This document shows positions 1-8,226 of a DNA stretch of 15,797 bases, one piece after another. Both the position numbers and the translations under genes were made by a program. This DNA comes from Burkholderiaceae bacterium (GTDB taxonomy: Bacteria > Pseudomonadota > Gammaproteobacteria > Burkholderiales > Burkholderiaceae_E): positions 1 through 15,797 of the forward strand of contig JAHYJF010000053.1 in assembly GCA_019428955.1 (NCBI GenBank). The letters are read 5' to 3'. The notes beneath the pieces were generated by a model, which saw only the letters and a list, made by a program, of their open reading frames with translations, searched no databases and had not been told where the DNA came from. Each line of letters opens with the position of its first letter. The stretch's first letter is position 1.

Positions 1-643
1 GCAGGACCTCGAGCATTTCCGCGCGCACCAACCGCAGGATCAGCGTCAGCTGGAACAGGCACAAGGTGATCGACGGCAGCACCAGGTTCTTCCAGCCGCC
101 GCCCAGCAGACTGCTGGTCCACCAGCCGATCGAAACGACGTCGCCGCGCCCGTAGGACGGCAGCCAGCCGAGCAGCACTGCGAAGACGAGAATCAGCAGG
201 ATCCCGATCAGGAAGGTGGGCAGTGATACGCCCAGCAACGACCCGGCAAGGAACACGTTCGACAGGAACGAATCCTTGCGCAGGGCCGTGTAGACCCCCA
301 TCGGCACGCCAATCACCAGCGCCAGCACCGCCGCCACCAGCGACAACTCGAGTGTGGCCGGGAAACGCTCCTTCATCAGGGTCGAGACCTTACGGCCCTG
401 GCGGTAGGAGATGCCGAACTCGCCCTGGACTGCCCGGCCGGCGAAGCGCACGAACTGGACGTAGAACGGCTTGTCCAGGCCGAGGCTTTCGCGGAGCGCA
501 GCGCGATCCTCCTGCGAGGTTTCCTGCCCGACCATTGCCAGGATCGGGTCGCCGACATACTGGAAGAGCGCGAACGAAATGAACGCGACCACCAGCATCA
601 CCATTGTCGCCTGGACCAAGCGTTGGACTACGAAAGCCAGCAT
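1..643 (-). CDS. ABC transporter permease, DppB/OppB type (3' part beyond window)
   Basis: Inner-membrane permease of a peptide/nickel-type ABC importer. It begins with ATG at 643 and stays open to the window start, so about 214 N-terminal residues are visible. The protein opens MLAFVVQRLVQATMVMLVVA, a first membrane segment followed by a periplasmic part with DPILAMVGQ and the LGLDKPFYVQF element typical of DppB/OppB. Then come GEFGISYRQGRKV, the ERFPATLELSL segment, and further hydrophobic helices (roughly residues 100-120, 138-165 and 190-205). These are hallmarks of the BPD_transp_1 family. The start codon shares one base with the stop of the amidohydrolase upstream, so the two are almost certainly cotranscribed and translationally coupled. 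The substrate cannot be read from the permease. The neighbour suggests peptides or N-acylated amino acids. The EAA loop that contacts the ATPase lies outside the window. Confidence 0.93.
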   Translation of the reverse strand, partial: MLAFVVQRLVQATMVMLVVAFISFALFQYVGDPILAMVGQETSQEDRAALRESLGLDKPFYVQFVRFAGRAVQGEFGISYRQGRKVSTLMKERFPATLELSLVAAVLALVIGVPMGVYTALRKDSFLSNVFLAGSLLGVSLPTFLIGILLILVFAVLLGWLPSYGRGDVVSIGWWTSSLLGGGWKNLVLPSITLCLFQLTLILRLVRAEMLEVL

Positions 644-1848
644 TACGCGGCCGGTGCCAGGAATTTCTCGACCAACCTGACCCAGAAGCTCGCGCCCAGC
701 GGGATCAGGTCATCGTTGAAATCGTAGTTGGGGTTGTGCAGCGTGCACGGCCCTTCGCCATGACCGTTGGCCCGGTGTGCGCCATCGCCGTTGCCGATCA
801 GCACGTAGCTGCCGGGGCGCTCGAGCAGCATGTAGGAGAAATCCTCCGCGCCCATGGTCGGTTCGCAGACGTGCACTGCGGCCTCGCCCACCATCTCGGT
901 GAGCACCTCGCGGGCAAACAGGCTCTCGCGTTCATGGTTGATGGTCGGCGGGTAGTTGCGATGAAAATGAAAAGAGGCACTGGCACCGAAGACCGGCGGC
1001 AGCCCGGCGACAATCTCGCCCATGCGCTGCTCGATCACATCGAGCGCCTCGACGCTGAAGGTGCGCACCGTGCCGCTCACCGCGGCGGTATCAGGGATGA
1101 CGTTGCTGGTCTCGCCGGTGTGGATCTGGGTGACCGAAAGGACCGCCGATTCGATCGGCTTCTTGTTGCGAGTAACCACGGTCTGCAGCGCCATCACCAG
1201 CTGGCATGCCACCAGCACCGGGTCGACCGCGAGGTGCGGGGCGGCGGCGTGGCCACCCTTGCCGGTGATCACGATCTCGAACTCGTTGCTCGAGGCCATC
1301 ACCGGGCCGGGCGCGAGCGCGAACTCACCCACCGCCAGGCCGGGCCAGTTGTGCACGCCGAAGACCGCGTCGCAGGGGAATTGCTTGAACAGTCCGTCCT
1401 CGATCATCTGGCGCGCGCCGGCGCCGCCCTCTTCGGCGGGCTGGAAGATCAGGTGCACTACGCCGTCAAAGTTGCGGTTGGCGGCCAGGTGCCGGGCGGC
1501 AGCCAGCAACATCGCGACGTGCCCGTCATGGCCGCAGGCGTGCATTCTTCCGGGGGCGCTCGAACGATGCTCGAAGCCGTTGTGCTCGGTCATCGGCAGC
1601 GCGTCCATGTCGGCGCGCAACCCGATGCTGCGCGTGCTGCTGCCGGCGCCGATCGTGCCGCGAATGGTACCAACTACGCCGGTTCCGCCCAACCCGCGAT
1701 AAACCTCGATTCCCCAGTCGGCGAGTTTGGTCGCCACCAATTCGGCGGTGCGGTGTTCCTGGTAACAAAGTTCGGGGTGGGAGTGGATTTTGCGGCGCAG
1801 GATAGCGATTTCAGGTGCGAATCCGGCAATTTCTTCAACGAGTTTCAT
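643..1848 (-). CDS. M20D family amidohydrolase / aminoacylase (HipO-like)
   Basis: Cytoplasmic dinuclear metal-dependent amidohydrolase that removes acyl groups from N-acyl amino acids (hippurate hydrolase / IAA-amino-acid hydrolase family). The 401-residue protein matches the usual family length of about 390-400. Visible motifs are HSHPEL near 23, RADMDALPM at 79-86, HACGHDGH at 103-110, FQPAEEG at 136-141, GVHNWP at 164-169, GKGGHAAAPH around 196-205 and CTLHNPNYDFND near the end. By family analogy the metal ligands would be C105, H107, E140, H166 and H371, with E139 as general base. I chose ATG at 1848 because GGAGG lies just upstream; an in-frame GTG at 1875 would add nine residues. It is the first gene of a leftward operon with a dipeptide-type permease, so the likely role is deacylation of imported N-acyl amino acids or peptides. 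The exact substrate is unknown. Confidence 0.93.
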   Translation of the reverse strand: MKLVEEIAGFAPEIAILRRKIHSHPELCYQEHRTAELVATKLADWGIEVYRGLGGTGVVGTIRGTIGAGSSTRSIGLRADMDALPMTEHNGFEHRSSAPGRMHACGHDGHVAMLLAAARHLAANRNFDGVVHLIFQPAEEGGAGARQMIEDGLFKQFPCDAVFGVHNWPGLAVGEFALAPGPVMASSNEFEIVITGKGGHAAAPHLAVDPVLVACQLVMALQTVVTRNKKPIESAVLSVTQIHTGETSNVIPDTAAVSGTVRTFSVEALDVIEQRMGEIVAGLPPVFGASASFHFHRNYPPTINHERESLFAREVLTEMVGEAAVHVCEPTMGAEDFSYMLLERPGSYVLIGNGDGAHRANGHGEGPCTLHNPNYDFNDDLIPLGASFWVRLVEKFLAPAA

Positions 1849-1904
1849 GATTCCAACCGCCTCCAACCGCCACACGGGAGTAGAGCCAAACGAAAGATAT
1901 TAGC

Positions 1905-1910
1905 ATTATA
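1905..1910 (-). promoter_or_regulatory. Candidate -10 element for the amidohydrolase-permease operon
   Basis: On the minus strand this is a perfect TATAAT hexamer about 57 bases upstream of the chosen ATG. No good -35 box is seen at 16-18 bases; the best match is poor. It is the only AT-rich patch in the divergent region between the amidohydrolase and the molybdopterin oxidoreductase. The assignment rests on position and the -10 alone. Confidence 0.4.
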
Positions 1911-2031
1911 TGCGCTCTGCCATGGCGGACGTAACGGACGCGGCGCGATCCCCGCCGACCCGCACCAAAGCCTGCTGGTGTAGGCTCTGCACACGGCGTC
2001 TGGCCAGGATCAGGATCGAGAGCGAATTACC

Positions 2032-4104
2032 ATGTCGATTGCGCCACTAATTGTCCGCGGTGCGTGCCCCCACGACTGCCCCGACACCTGCGCCTTGCTG
2101 GTCTCGGTGGAGGATGGGGTGGTGACCAGAGTGGCTGGCGACCCGGACCACCCCACTACGCGCGGGACGCTCTGCACCAAGGTCGCCCGCTATCCCGAGC
2201 GGCTCTACCACCCGGGACGGCTAACGGTGCCGCTGCGCCGCGTCGGCGCCAAAGGCGAGGGGCGCTTTGAGCCGATCAGCTGGGACGAAGCGCTCACCAC
2301 CATCGCCGCGCGGCTCGGCAGCATCGCAGCGCGCGATCCCCAGCGCATCCTGCCCTATAGCTACGCGGGAACCATGGGATTTGTCCAGGGCGAGGGCATG
2401 GCGTCGCGCTTCTTCCATCGCCTCGGCGCTTCACTGCTCGAGCGCACCATCTGTTCGTCGGCGGGCATGGCCGGACTGAGCCACACGCTGGGCGGATCGG
2501 TGGGTATGGATGTCGAGCGCTTCGCCGATGCGCGCCTGATCCTGATCTGGGGGTCGAACTCGATCGCCTCCAACCTGCATTTCTGGAGCATCGCCCAGCA
2601 GGCTCGGCGCAACGGCGCCCGACTGGTGGCGATCGATCCCTATCGCAGCGATACCGCGGAGAAATGCGACACCCACCTCGCCGTGCGTCCCGGCACTGAC
2701 GCGGCACTGGCGCTGGGCATGATGAATGTGCTGATCGAACGCGCCCTGCTCGACGACGACTACATTTCGCGCCACACCTTGGGTTTTGGGGCCCTGCGCG
2801 AGCGCGCCGCGACCTACCCGCCTCATCGGGTGGCGGCGATCTGCGGCATCTCCGAGCAGGAGGTGGTCGATCTGGCAGTGGCCTACGGCACCACCAAGCC
2901 GGCGGCGATCAGGCTCAACTATGGTTTGGCCCGCACCCATGGCGCAGCCAATGCGGTGCGCGCCATCGTCAGCCTTCCGGCCCTGGTGGGCGCCTGGCGC
3001 GACCCGGCAGGGGGCGCGCTGCTTTCGGTAAGCGGCAATTTCCCGGTCGACAGGACACTTACCCGGCCGGATCTGATTCCCGGCTGGCCGATGAAGCCGC
3101 GCACCATCAACATGTCCGCCATCGGCGATGCGCTGCTCGGCGCCGAGCCGCCAATTGAGGCGCTGGTGGTCTACAACTCGAACCCGGTGGCAGTCGCGCC
3201 TGACTCCGAACGGGTGATAAGGGGTTTTGCCCGCGAGGACCTGTTCACGGTCGTGCTCGAGCATTTCCAGACCGACACCGCCGATTACGCCGACATCGTG
3301 CTGCCGGCGACGATGCAGCCCGAGCACTTCGACCTGCACAAGCCCTACGGCCACCTCTACCTGCTCGCCAACGAGGCTGCGGTGGCGCCGGCCGGGGAAG
3401 CGCGGCCCAACTCGGCGATCTTCCGCGAACTGGCAGCGCGGATGGGTTTCGACGACCCGGCACTGCGCGCGAGCGACGAGGAGATTGCGGCGGCGGCGAT
3501 CGACTGGAACGATCCGCGTCTCGGTGGCGCGACGTTCTCCGACGTGCGCCAGAAGGGCTGGATCAGGATGGCGGTGCCGGCGGCGCCATTTGCCGCAGGC
3601 GGCTTCCCGACCGCATCGGGCCGGTGCGAGTTCGTCAGTGAGCGCCTGGCGGCGGAGGGGCTCGATCCGCTGCCCGATTACCTCGAGCCGTACGAGTCCA
3701 AGGCTGCCAACCCCGAGCTCGCCCGGCGCTATCCGTTGTCGTTCATATCGCCCCCGGCGCGGTATTTCCTGAACTCGACCTTCGTCAACGTCGCCAGCCT
3801 CGCGGCGCGCGAGCGCGAACCGGAATGCGTCATCAACCCGGCCGACGCCGCGGCGCGCGGCATTGCCGACGGCGCCATGGTGCGCACTTTCAACGAGCGC
3901 GGTTCGTTCACGGCGCGGGCCAGGGTGGGGGATCGAATCCGCCCCGGGGTGGTGCTGGGCTGGGGCGTGTGGTGGCACAAGCTCTCGCCGCAGGGGCGCA
4001 ATGTCAATGCGGTTACCGCACAGGCGCTGACCGACCTCGGGGGCGGTCCGACCTTCTATGACTGCCTGGTCGAAGTCGAATTGGCCGGGAGCAGTGAGCG
4101 ATGA
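2032..4104 (+). CDS. Molybdopterin-dependent oxidoreductase, [4Fe-4S] (DMSO reductase superfamily, BisC/NapA-like)
   Basis: Catalytic subunit of the complex iron-sulfur molybdoenzyme family, which moves electrons between a substrate and a redox partner through bis-MGD molybdenum and one [4Fe-4S] cluster. The 690-residue protein starts with the cluster motif C12-x3-C16-x3-C20-x27-C48. It continues with PISWDEAL at 81-88 and the active-site region ERTICSSAG, where C141 falls at the position of the molybdenum-ligating Cys in NapA-type enzymes (inferred by alignment by eye). Later come LIWGSNS and VVYNSNP, and a C-terminal molydop_binding domain (roughly 590-685, including VINPADAAARGI). There is no Tat signal, so it should be cytoplasmic. 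No electron-transfer subunit or maturation chaperone is adjacent. It overlaps the next gene by four bases. The Shine-Dalgarno is weak (GAGAG). The substrate is unknown; nitrate, formate, thiosulfate and biotin sulfoxide relatives cannot be told apart here. Confidence 0.9.
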   Translation: MSIAPLIVRGACPHDCPDTCALLVSVEDGVVTRVAGDPDHPTTRGTLCTKVARYPERLYHPGRLTVPLRRVGAKGEGRFEPISWDEALTTIAARLGSIAARDPQRILPYSYAGTMGFVQGEGMASRFFHRLGASLLERTICSSAGMAGLSHTLGGSVGMDVERFADARLILIWGSNSIASNLHFWSIAQQARRNGARLVAIDPYRSDTAEKCDTHLAVRPGTDAALALGMMNVLIERALLDDDYISRHTLGFGALRERAATYPPHRVAAICGISEQEVVDLAVAYGTTKPAAIRLNYGLARTHGAANAVRAIVSLPALVGAWRDPAGGALLSVSGNFPVDRTLTRPDLIPGWPMKPRTINMSAIGDALLGAEPPIEALVVYNSNPVAVAPDSERVIRGFAREDLFTVVLEHFQTDTADYADIVLPATMQPEHFDLHKPYGHLYLLANEAAVAPAGEARPNSAIFRELAARMGFDDPALRASDEEIAAAAIDWNDPRLGGATFSDVRQKGWIRMAVPAAPFAAGGFPTASGRCEFVSERLAAEGLDPLPDYLEPYESKAANPELARRYPLSFISPPARYFLNSTFVNVASLAAREREPECVINPADAAARGIADGAMVRTFNERGSFTARARVGDRIRPGVVLGWGVWWHKLSPQGRNVNAVTAQALTDLGGGPTFYDCLVEVELAGSSER

Positions 4105-5165
4105 TCAGGGCCGCGCTGCTCGCGCTTGGCGCGGCGGCCTTGCTGGCCGGCTGCGCCGCGCCTCTCGAGGGAGTGTCTTACTACTGGCAATCGGTCAGGG
4201 GCCATCTGGCGCTGATGCACAGCGCCGAGCCGATCGCCGAAGTGTTGCAGGAACCCGGACTGTCGCCAGTGTTGCGCGCCAAGCTCGAGCTGGCCGGCGA
4301 GGCGCGCACTTTTGCCTCGGCACAACTGGCGCTGCCGGACAACGGCAGTTACCGCTCGCTGGCGCGGATCGGACGACCCTACGTCGTCTGGAACGTGTTC
4401 GCCGCCCCCGAACTCTCGCTGCGGCTCGAGCGCTGGTGTTTCCCGATCGTGGGTTGCGTCAGCTACCGCGGCTATTTCAAGCGTGAGGACGCCGAGCGCT
4501 ACGCCGAGCGGCTGCGCGAGGGCGGACTCGAGGTGCAGGTCGCGGGCGTGCCGGCATATTCAACGCTGGGCTGGTTCGATGATCCGCTGCCCGACACGCT
4601 CACCCGCTATCCCGACGGCGAGATGGCGCGGTTGATCTTCCACGAACTGGCCCATCAGGTGCTCTACGTCAAGAACGATTCGCGCTTCAATGAGTCGTTC
4701 GCCACCGCGGTTGAACAGATCGGCGTCAAGCGCTGGCTGGCAGCCTACGAGCAACGCACCGGCGATTTGAAGGTCCGCAGCGGCTATCAGGTATTCGCCG
4801 AGCGGCGGCGCGAATTCATCGCGCTGCTGCGCCGTCACCGCGCCCAGCTCGAGCAGATCTACGACAGCGATATTGCCGACGCTCACAAGCGTGTGCGCAA
4901 GGCTGCAGTGCTGGCGGCGCTGCAGCGCGAATATGGCGAGTTGCGCGCCAGTTGGGGCGGATTTGCCGGCTATGACCGCTGGTTTGCCGGCGGCGTCACC
5001 AACGCCCACCTGGGCTCGGTCGTCGAGTACCACGAACTCGTGCCCGGCTTCCTGCGCTTGTTCGCCGCGCAGGGGGATTCCCTGGCCCGGTTCTACGCGG
5101 CCGTTCGTGACCTGGCCGAGTTGCCGCGGGCGCAGCGCGACCAGCTTTTGGGCGCAACACCGTGA
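4101..5165 (+). CDS. Predicted lipoprotein aminopeptidase (Aminopep/DUF2265, COG4324 type)
   Basis: Putative zinc metallopeptidase anchored to the cell envelope. The 354-residue product begins with a short lipoprotein signal: MIR, a hydrophobic Ala/Leu run and the lipobox LLAGC, giving acylated C18. The zinc site is HELAHQ with H181, E182 and H185, and NESFATAVEQ supplies a likely third ligand, E198, in the gluzincin manner. The segment WNVFAAPELSL and the PDGEMARLIFHELAHQ block resemble the family of predicted aminopeptidases found in proteobacteria. The C-terminal half is helical and rich in Arg and Glu. The ATG overlaps the molybdopterin oxidoreductase stop (ATGA), implying coupled translation, though no functional link between the two is obvious. 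Peptidase activity is a family-level prediction; the physiological substrate is not known. Confidence 0.87.
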   Translation: MIRAALLALGAAALLAGCAAPLEGVSYYWQSVRGHLALMHSAEPIAEVLQEPGLSPVLRAKLELAGEARTFASAQLALPDNGSYRSLARIGRPYVVWNVFAAPELSLRLERWCFPIVGCVSYRGYFKREDAERYAERLREGGLEVQVAGVPAYSTLGWFDDPLPDTLTRYPDGEMARLIFHELAHQVLYVKNDSRFNESFATAVEQIGVKRWLAAYEQRTGDLKVRSGYQVFAERRREFIALLRRHRAQLEQIYDSDIADAHKRVRKAAVLAALQREYGELRASWGGFAGYDRWFAGGVTNAHLGSVVEYHELVPGFLRLFAAQGDSLARFYAAVRDLAELPRAQRDQLLGATP

Positions 5166-5255
5166 CCCGGTATCGACGTTGCTGAATTTTGTTCATAATT
5201 GACCAAAGCCTCGTCACGCTGGTCGCAACGGGTCGATTTTCAAAACGGAGGGGAC

Positions 5256-6953
5256 ATGGATCGTTTCTGGCTCAAGAACTATCCCGAGGGCGTGCCCGCG
5301 GAGATTGATTACTCCCAGTACAGCTCGCTGGTGCATCTGATCGACGAGGCGTTTGGCAAGTACGCCACGCGCAAGGCCTACGTCGGCATGGGCAAGGAGA
5401 TCACCTTCGCCGACGTCGACGAGATGTCGCGCTGCGTGGCCGCCTGGCTACAGGCGCAGGGCTTGCAGAAGGGCGATCGGGTCGCGATCATGATGCCCAA
5501 TGTCCTCCAGTACCCGGCGGTGATCGCCGGTGTTCTGCGCGCGGGCCTGGTGGTGGTCAACGTCAACCCGCTCTACACCCCGCGCGAGCTCGAGTTCCAG
5601 CTCAAGGATTCGGGCGCCAAGGCGATCTTCATCCTCGAGAACTTCGCGCACACGCTCGAGCAGGTAATCAAGAACACCGCGCTCAAGCATGTGGTGGTCG
5701 CGGCCATGGGTGACCTGCTGGGCCTGGCCAAGGGCACGCTGGTCAACCTGGTGGTGCGCCACGTCAAGAAGATGGTCCCGGCGTTCCAGCTGTCGGGCGC
5801 GACCGGCTTCAACGCCGTGCTGGCCCAGGGCGCGCGGCTCAACTTCAAGCCGGTCACGATCACCAACGACGACTACGCGTTCCTCCAGTACACCGGCGGT
5901 ACCACCGGAGTGTCGAAGGGGGCCGCGCTGCTGCACCGGAACATCCTCGCCAACGTGCTGCAGTCGGAGGCGTGGATGCAGCCCGCCATGCGCAATCCCG
6001 CCAAGCCGCCGCCGCCGGAGCAGAGCGTCACGGTGTGCGCGTTGCCGCTTTATCACATCTTCGCGCTGACAGTGAACTGCCTGCTGATGATGCGGGTCGG
6101 CGGGCTGAATATCCTTATTCCCAATCCCCGCGACCTGCCGGCACTGGTCAAGGAAATCCTGCCCTACAAGATCACGATGTTCCCGGCGGTCAATACCCTC
6201 TACAACGCGCTCGCCCACTACGACGGGTTCAAGCAGGTTGACTTCTCCGAACTGCGGGTCTCGATGGGCGGCGGGATGGCCGTCCAGCAGGCGGTCGCCA
6301 AGACCTGGCTGGCGCTCACCGGGTGCCCGATCTGCGAAGGCTACGGTCTTTCCGAGACTTCGCCCTCGGCGGTGTGCAATCCGACCGACACCGACGCCTA
6401 CAGCGGCGCGATCGGGCTGCCGCTGCCCTCGACCGACATCGTGCTGCTCGACGACGACGGCAAGCCGGTGCCGCTGGGTCAGCCCGGCGAAATCGCGATC
6501 CGCGGCCCGCAGGTGATGGCCGGCTACTGGCAGAACCCCAAGGAGACCGCCAAGGTCATGACCGCCGACGGCTTCTTCAAGAGCGGCGACATCGGCATCA
6601 TGGATGAGCGCGGCTACACCACGATCATCGACCGCAAGAAGGACATGATCCTGGTGTCGGGCTTCAACGTCTATCCCAACGAGGTCGAGGGGGTGGTCGC
6701 GATGCACCCTGGAGTGCTCGAATGCGCGGCGGTGGGCGTGCCCGACGAACACTCCGGCGAGGCGGTCAAGCTCTTCGTCGTCAAGAAGAGCGACAGCCTG
6801 ACCGAACGCGAGCTGCTCGAGTTCGCCGCCAAGGAGCTGACCAACTACAAGCGGCCCAAGCACATCGAGTTTCGTACCGAGCTGCCCAAGACCAACGTCG
6901 GCAAGATCCTGCGCCGCGAACTGCGCGACGAGGAGTTGAAGAAGAAAGGCTGA
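5256..6953 (+). CDS. fadD: Long-chain fatty acid-CoA ligase
   Basis: ATP-dependent acyl-CoA synthetase that activates fatty acids to acyl-AMP and then acyl-CoA, feeding beta-oxidation; it acts at the cytoplasmic face of the inner membrane. The 565 residues compare with about 561 for E. coli FadD. The adenylate-forming motifs are in order: YTGGTTGVSKG at 212-222 (phosphate-binding loop), a CALPLYHIFAL segment, GYGLSETSP, KSGDIGIMDERGY followed by IDRKKDMILVSGFNVYPNEVEG (FACS signature and hinge), and NVGKILRRELRDEE with the C-terminal catalytic Lys. ATG 5256 has GGAGGGG immediately upstream (5247-5253). An upstream in-frame start at 5199 is not preceded by a convincing ribosome site and would add residues unlike the family. 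It lies 90 bases after the aminopeptidase and ends at a strong terminator. Chain-length preference cannot be read from the sequence. Confidence 0.95.
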   Translation: MDRFWLKNYPEGVPAEIDYSQYSSLVHLIDEAFGKYATRKAYVGMGKEITFADVDEMSRCVAAWLQAQGLQKGDRVAIMMPNVLQYPAVIAGVLRAGLVVVNVNPLYTPRELEFQLKDSGAKAIFILENFAHTLEQVIKNTALKHVVVAAMGDLLGLAKGTLVNLVVRHVKKMVPAFQLSGATGFNAVLAQGARLNFKPVTITNDDYAFLQYTGGTTGVSKGAALLHRNILANVLQSEAWMQPAMRNPAKPPPPEQSVTVCALPLYHIFALTVNCLLMMRVGGLNILIPNPRDLPALVKEILPYKITMFPAVNTLYNALAHYDGFKQVDFSELRVSMGGGMAVQQAVAKTWLALTGCPICEGYGLSETSPSAVCNPTDTDAYSGAIGLPLPSTDIVLLDDDGKPVPLGQPGEIAIRGPQVMAGYWQNPKETAKVMTADGFFKSGDIGIMDERGYTTIIDRKKDMILVSGFNVYPNEVEGVVAMHPGVLECAAVGVPDEHSGEAVKLFVVKKSDSLTERELLEFAAKELTNYKRPKHIEFRTELPKTNVGKILRRELRDEELKKKG

Positions 6954-6995
6954 GGGTTTCGGTTCGGGGCGTCGCCGGTCGGCCCGTCCCGGAAC

Positions 6996-7029
6996 AAAAA
7001 AAGCCCCGCTGCGAACAGCGGGGCTTTTT
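6996..7029. terminator. Bidirectional intrinsic terminator between fadD and porin
   Basis: A perfect stem GCCCCGCTG/CAGCGGGGC (7003-7011 with 7016-7024) encloses the tetraloop CGAA. It is flanked by an A-run on the left and a T-run on the right, so both strands give a GC hairpin followed by U residues. It lies 43 bases after the fadD stop and 37 bases before the porin stop, serving both convergent genes. Confidence 0.95.
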
Positions 7030-7065
7030 ACTTCGGTCCGACTGCTGACTTGCGTCAGCCGGTCA

Positions 7066-7977
7066 TCAGAAGTTGTGACGCATACCAAAGCTGGTTTGGT
7101 TGACGTTCAGGTCGTCACGCTTCAGGTACGTCGCATACATGAACGTAGCCTTCGACAGCGGGTACTTGGCTTCCAACAGGTAGTTGGTGTACGACGTGTC
7201 GGGCAGGTCATAGTTGATGCGGGCAACGTCGAACACCAGAGCAACCGGGCCCAGCTTGGTGGCGGCACCGAGTGTGAAGCCGTCGTCCTTGGTCTTCTTG
7301 CTCTGGTAGCTGCCGGCCACGGTGAACATGCCGAAGTTGTACTTGCCGCCGACCCCGTAGCCAGCGTCCGGATCTTCCGAGTTCTCGTTGTACCAGCCGG
7401 CTACAACCAGCGGGCCATTTCTGTAGGTGACGTTGCCGTCAACACGGTTGCCGACAGTTGGGCCGCCGTTGTCGGCTTCGGCGACATAGGCGATGGTGGC
7501 CGAGAAGCCGCTCATGTTCGGGGTCGTGTAGGCGATTTCGCTGTTGTTACGGGTGTTGCCGCCAGCCGCACCGAACGTGCCGTAGGTGACGCTATAGTTA
7601 GCGGTGCCGGTCAGTTCCCAGGCGGCTACGCCGTAGAACGACGGGGACAGCGAGCGGCCGAGGCGAACCGAACCGAAACCACCCGACAGGCCAACCCAAG
7701 CGGCGCGTTGGAACGTGGTCGCTTCAGTCGCGCCGGTTTCGATGTTCACGGCTTGTTCGAAGTTGAACGAGGCTTTCAGGCCGCCGCCCAGGTCTTCCGT
7801 GCCTCTGACGCCGATACGGCTGGTGCCGTTGTTGCCGCCGCCGTTGCTGGACAGTTGGGCATCCACGCCAGTGGCTTTCACGACCGCCATGTCAGCGACG
7901 CCGTAGAGCGTCACCTGGGCGAACGCAGCAGCCGGCAGAGCAGCCGCGACGGCCACTGCGAGTAGGGTTTTCTTCAT
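7066..7977 (-). CDS. Outer-membrane porin, Gram-negative Porin_4 family
   Basis: Trimeric beta-barrel general diffusion porin of the betaproteobacterial type. The 303-residue precursor has a clear Sec signal, MKKTLLAVAVAAALPAAAFA, with cleavage before QVTLYG. This leads into VTLYGVADMAV, the usual first strand of these porins. The middle shows alternating hydrophobic strands with SRIGVRGTEDLGGGLKASFNFE and AWVGLSGGFGSVRLGR, both characteristic of the family. The chain ends SFGMRHNF; a terminal Phe is the typical BamA recognition signal. ATG 7977 has AGGAGA eight bases upstream. At about 283 mature residues it is shorter than most family members (often 330-380), suggesting reduced loops. It is transcribed towards fadD and divergently from coq7. 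The open frame extends upstream through coq7 on the opposite strand, but this extension is not coding. Confidence 0.94.
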   Translation of the reverse strand: MKKTLLAVAVAAALPAAAFAQVTLYGVADMAVVKATGVDAQLSSNGGGNNGTSRIGVRGTEDLGGGLKASFNFEQAVNIETGATEATTFQRAAWVGLSGGFGSVRLGRSLSPSFYGVAAWELTGTANYSVTYGTFGAAGGNTRNNSEIAYTTPNMSGFSATIAYVAEADNGGPTVGNRVDGNVTYRNGPLVVAGWYNENSEDPDAGYGVGGKYNFGMFTVAGSYQSKKTKDDGFTLGAATKLGPVALVFDVARINYDLPDTSYTNYLLEAKYPLSKATFMYATYLKRDDLNVNQTSFGMRHNF

Positions 7978-8226
7978 GAGTAAATCTCCTAGGGTTGTCG
8001 ACAAGTCTCCGACAGCTCCATCAGCCGTCGCGCCTTCCGAGCACAATCTTTTTGCATCTCGGTCGGAAGTCAGGTCAATTGTCGCGGAAAAGCCGGGGCG
8101 GTCAAAGGAAACGACGAGGACTGCGAACAAATCCCGGTTATCCTGTCGTTTGTGTGCAACAAGAGCCGCCGTTGGCTCGGGCGTCTGGCCCGACTGTCCG
8201 GGTGGCCGTTTGAGAGGGAGGCAGGG

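Noticed and set aside
604..1983. 459-codon plus-strand open frame opposite the amidohydrolase
   Set aside because: It mirrors a gene with all M20 motifs; its translation is rich in His, Arg and Gly with no recognisable domain, as expected of antisense frames in GC-rich DNA.
2431..3978. 515-codon minus-strand frame opposite the molybdopterin oxidoreductase
   Set aside because: It is antisense to a clear enzyme gene and shows no motif or ribosome site.
5171..5204. Separate fadD promoter using CATAAT (5194-5199)
   Set aside because: No -35 box at suitable spacing was found; fadD may be read from the upstream operon or a promoter I cannot see.
5448..7088. 546-codon minus-strand frame opposite fadD
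   Set aside because: It crosses the bidirectional terminator and the fadD motifs; its composition is that of a shadow frame.
8050..8078. Porin promoter from TTGACC on the minus strand (8073-8078)
   Set aside because: The -35 match is good, but no acceptable -10 box lies 16-18 bases downstream, so I did not list it as a feature.
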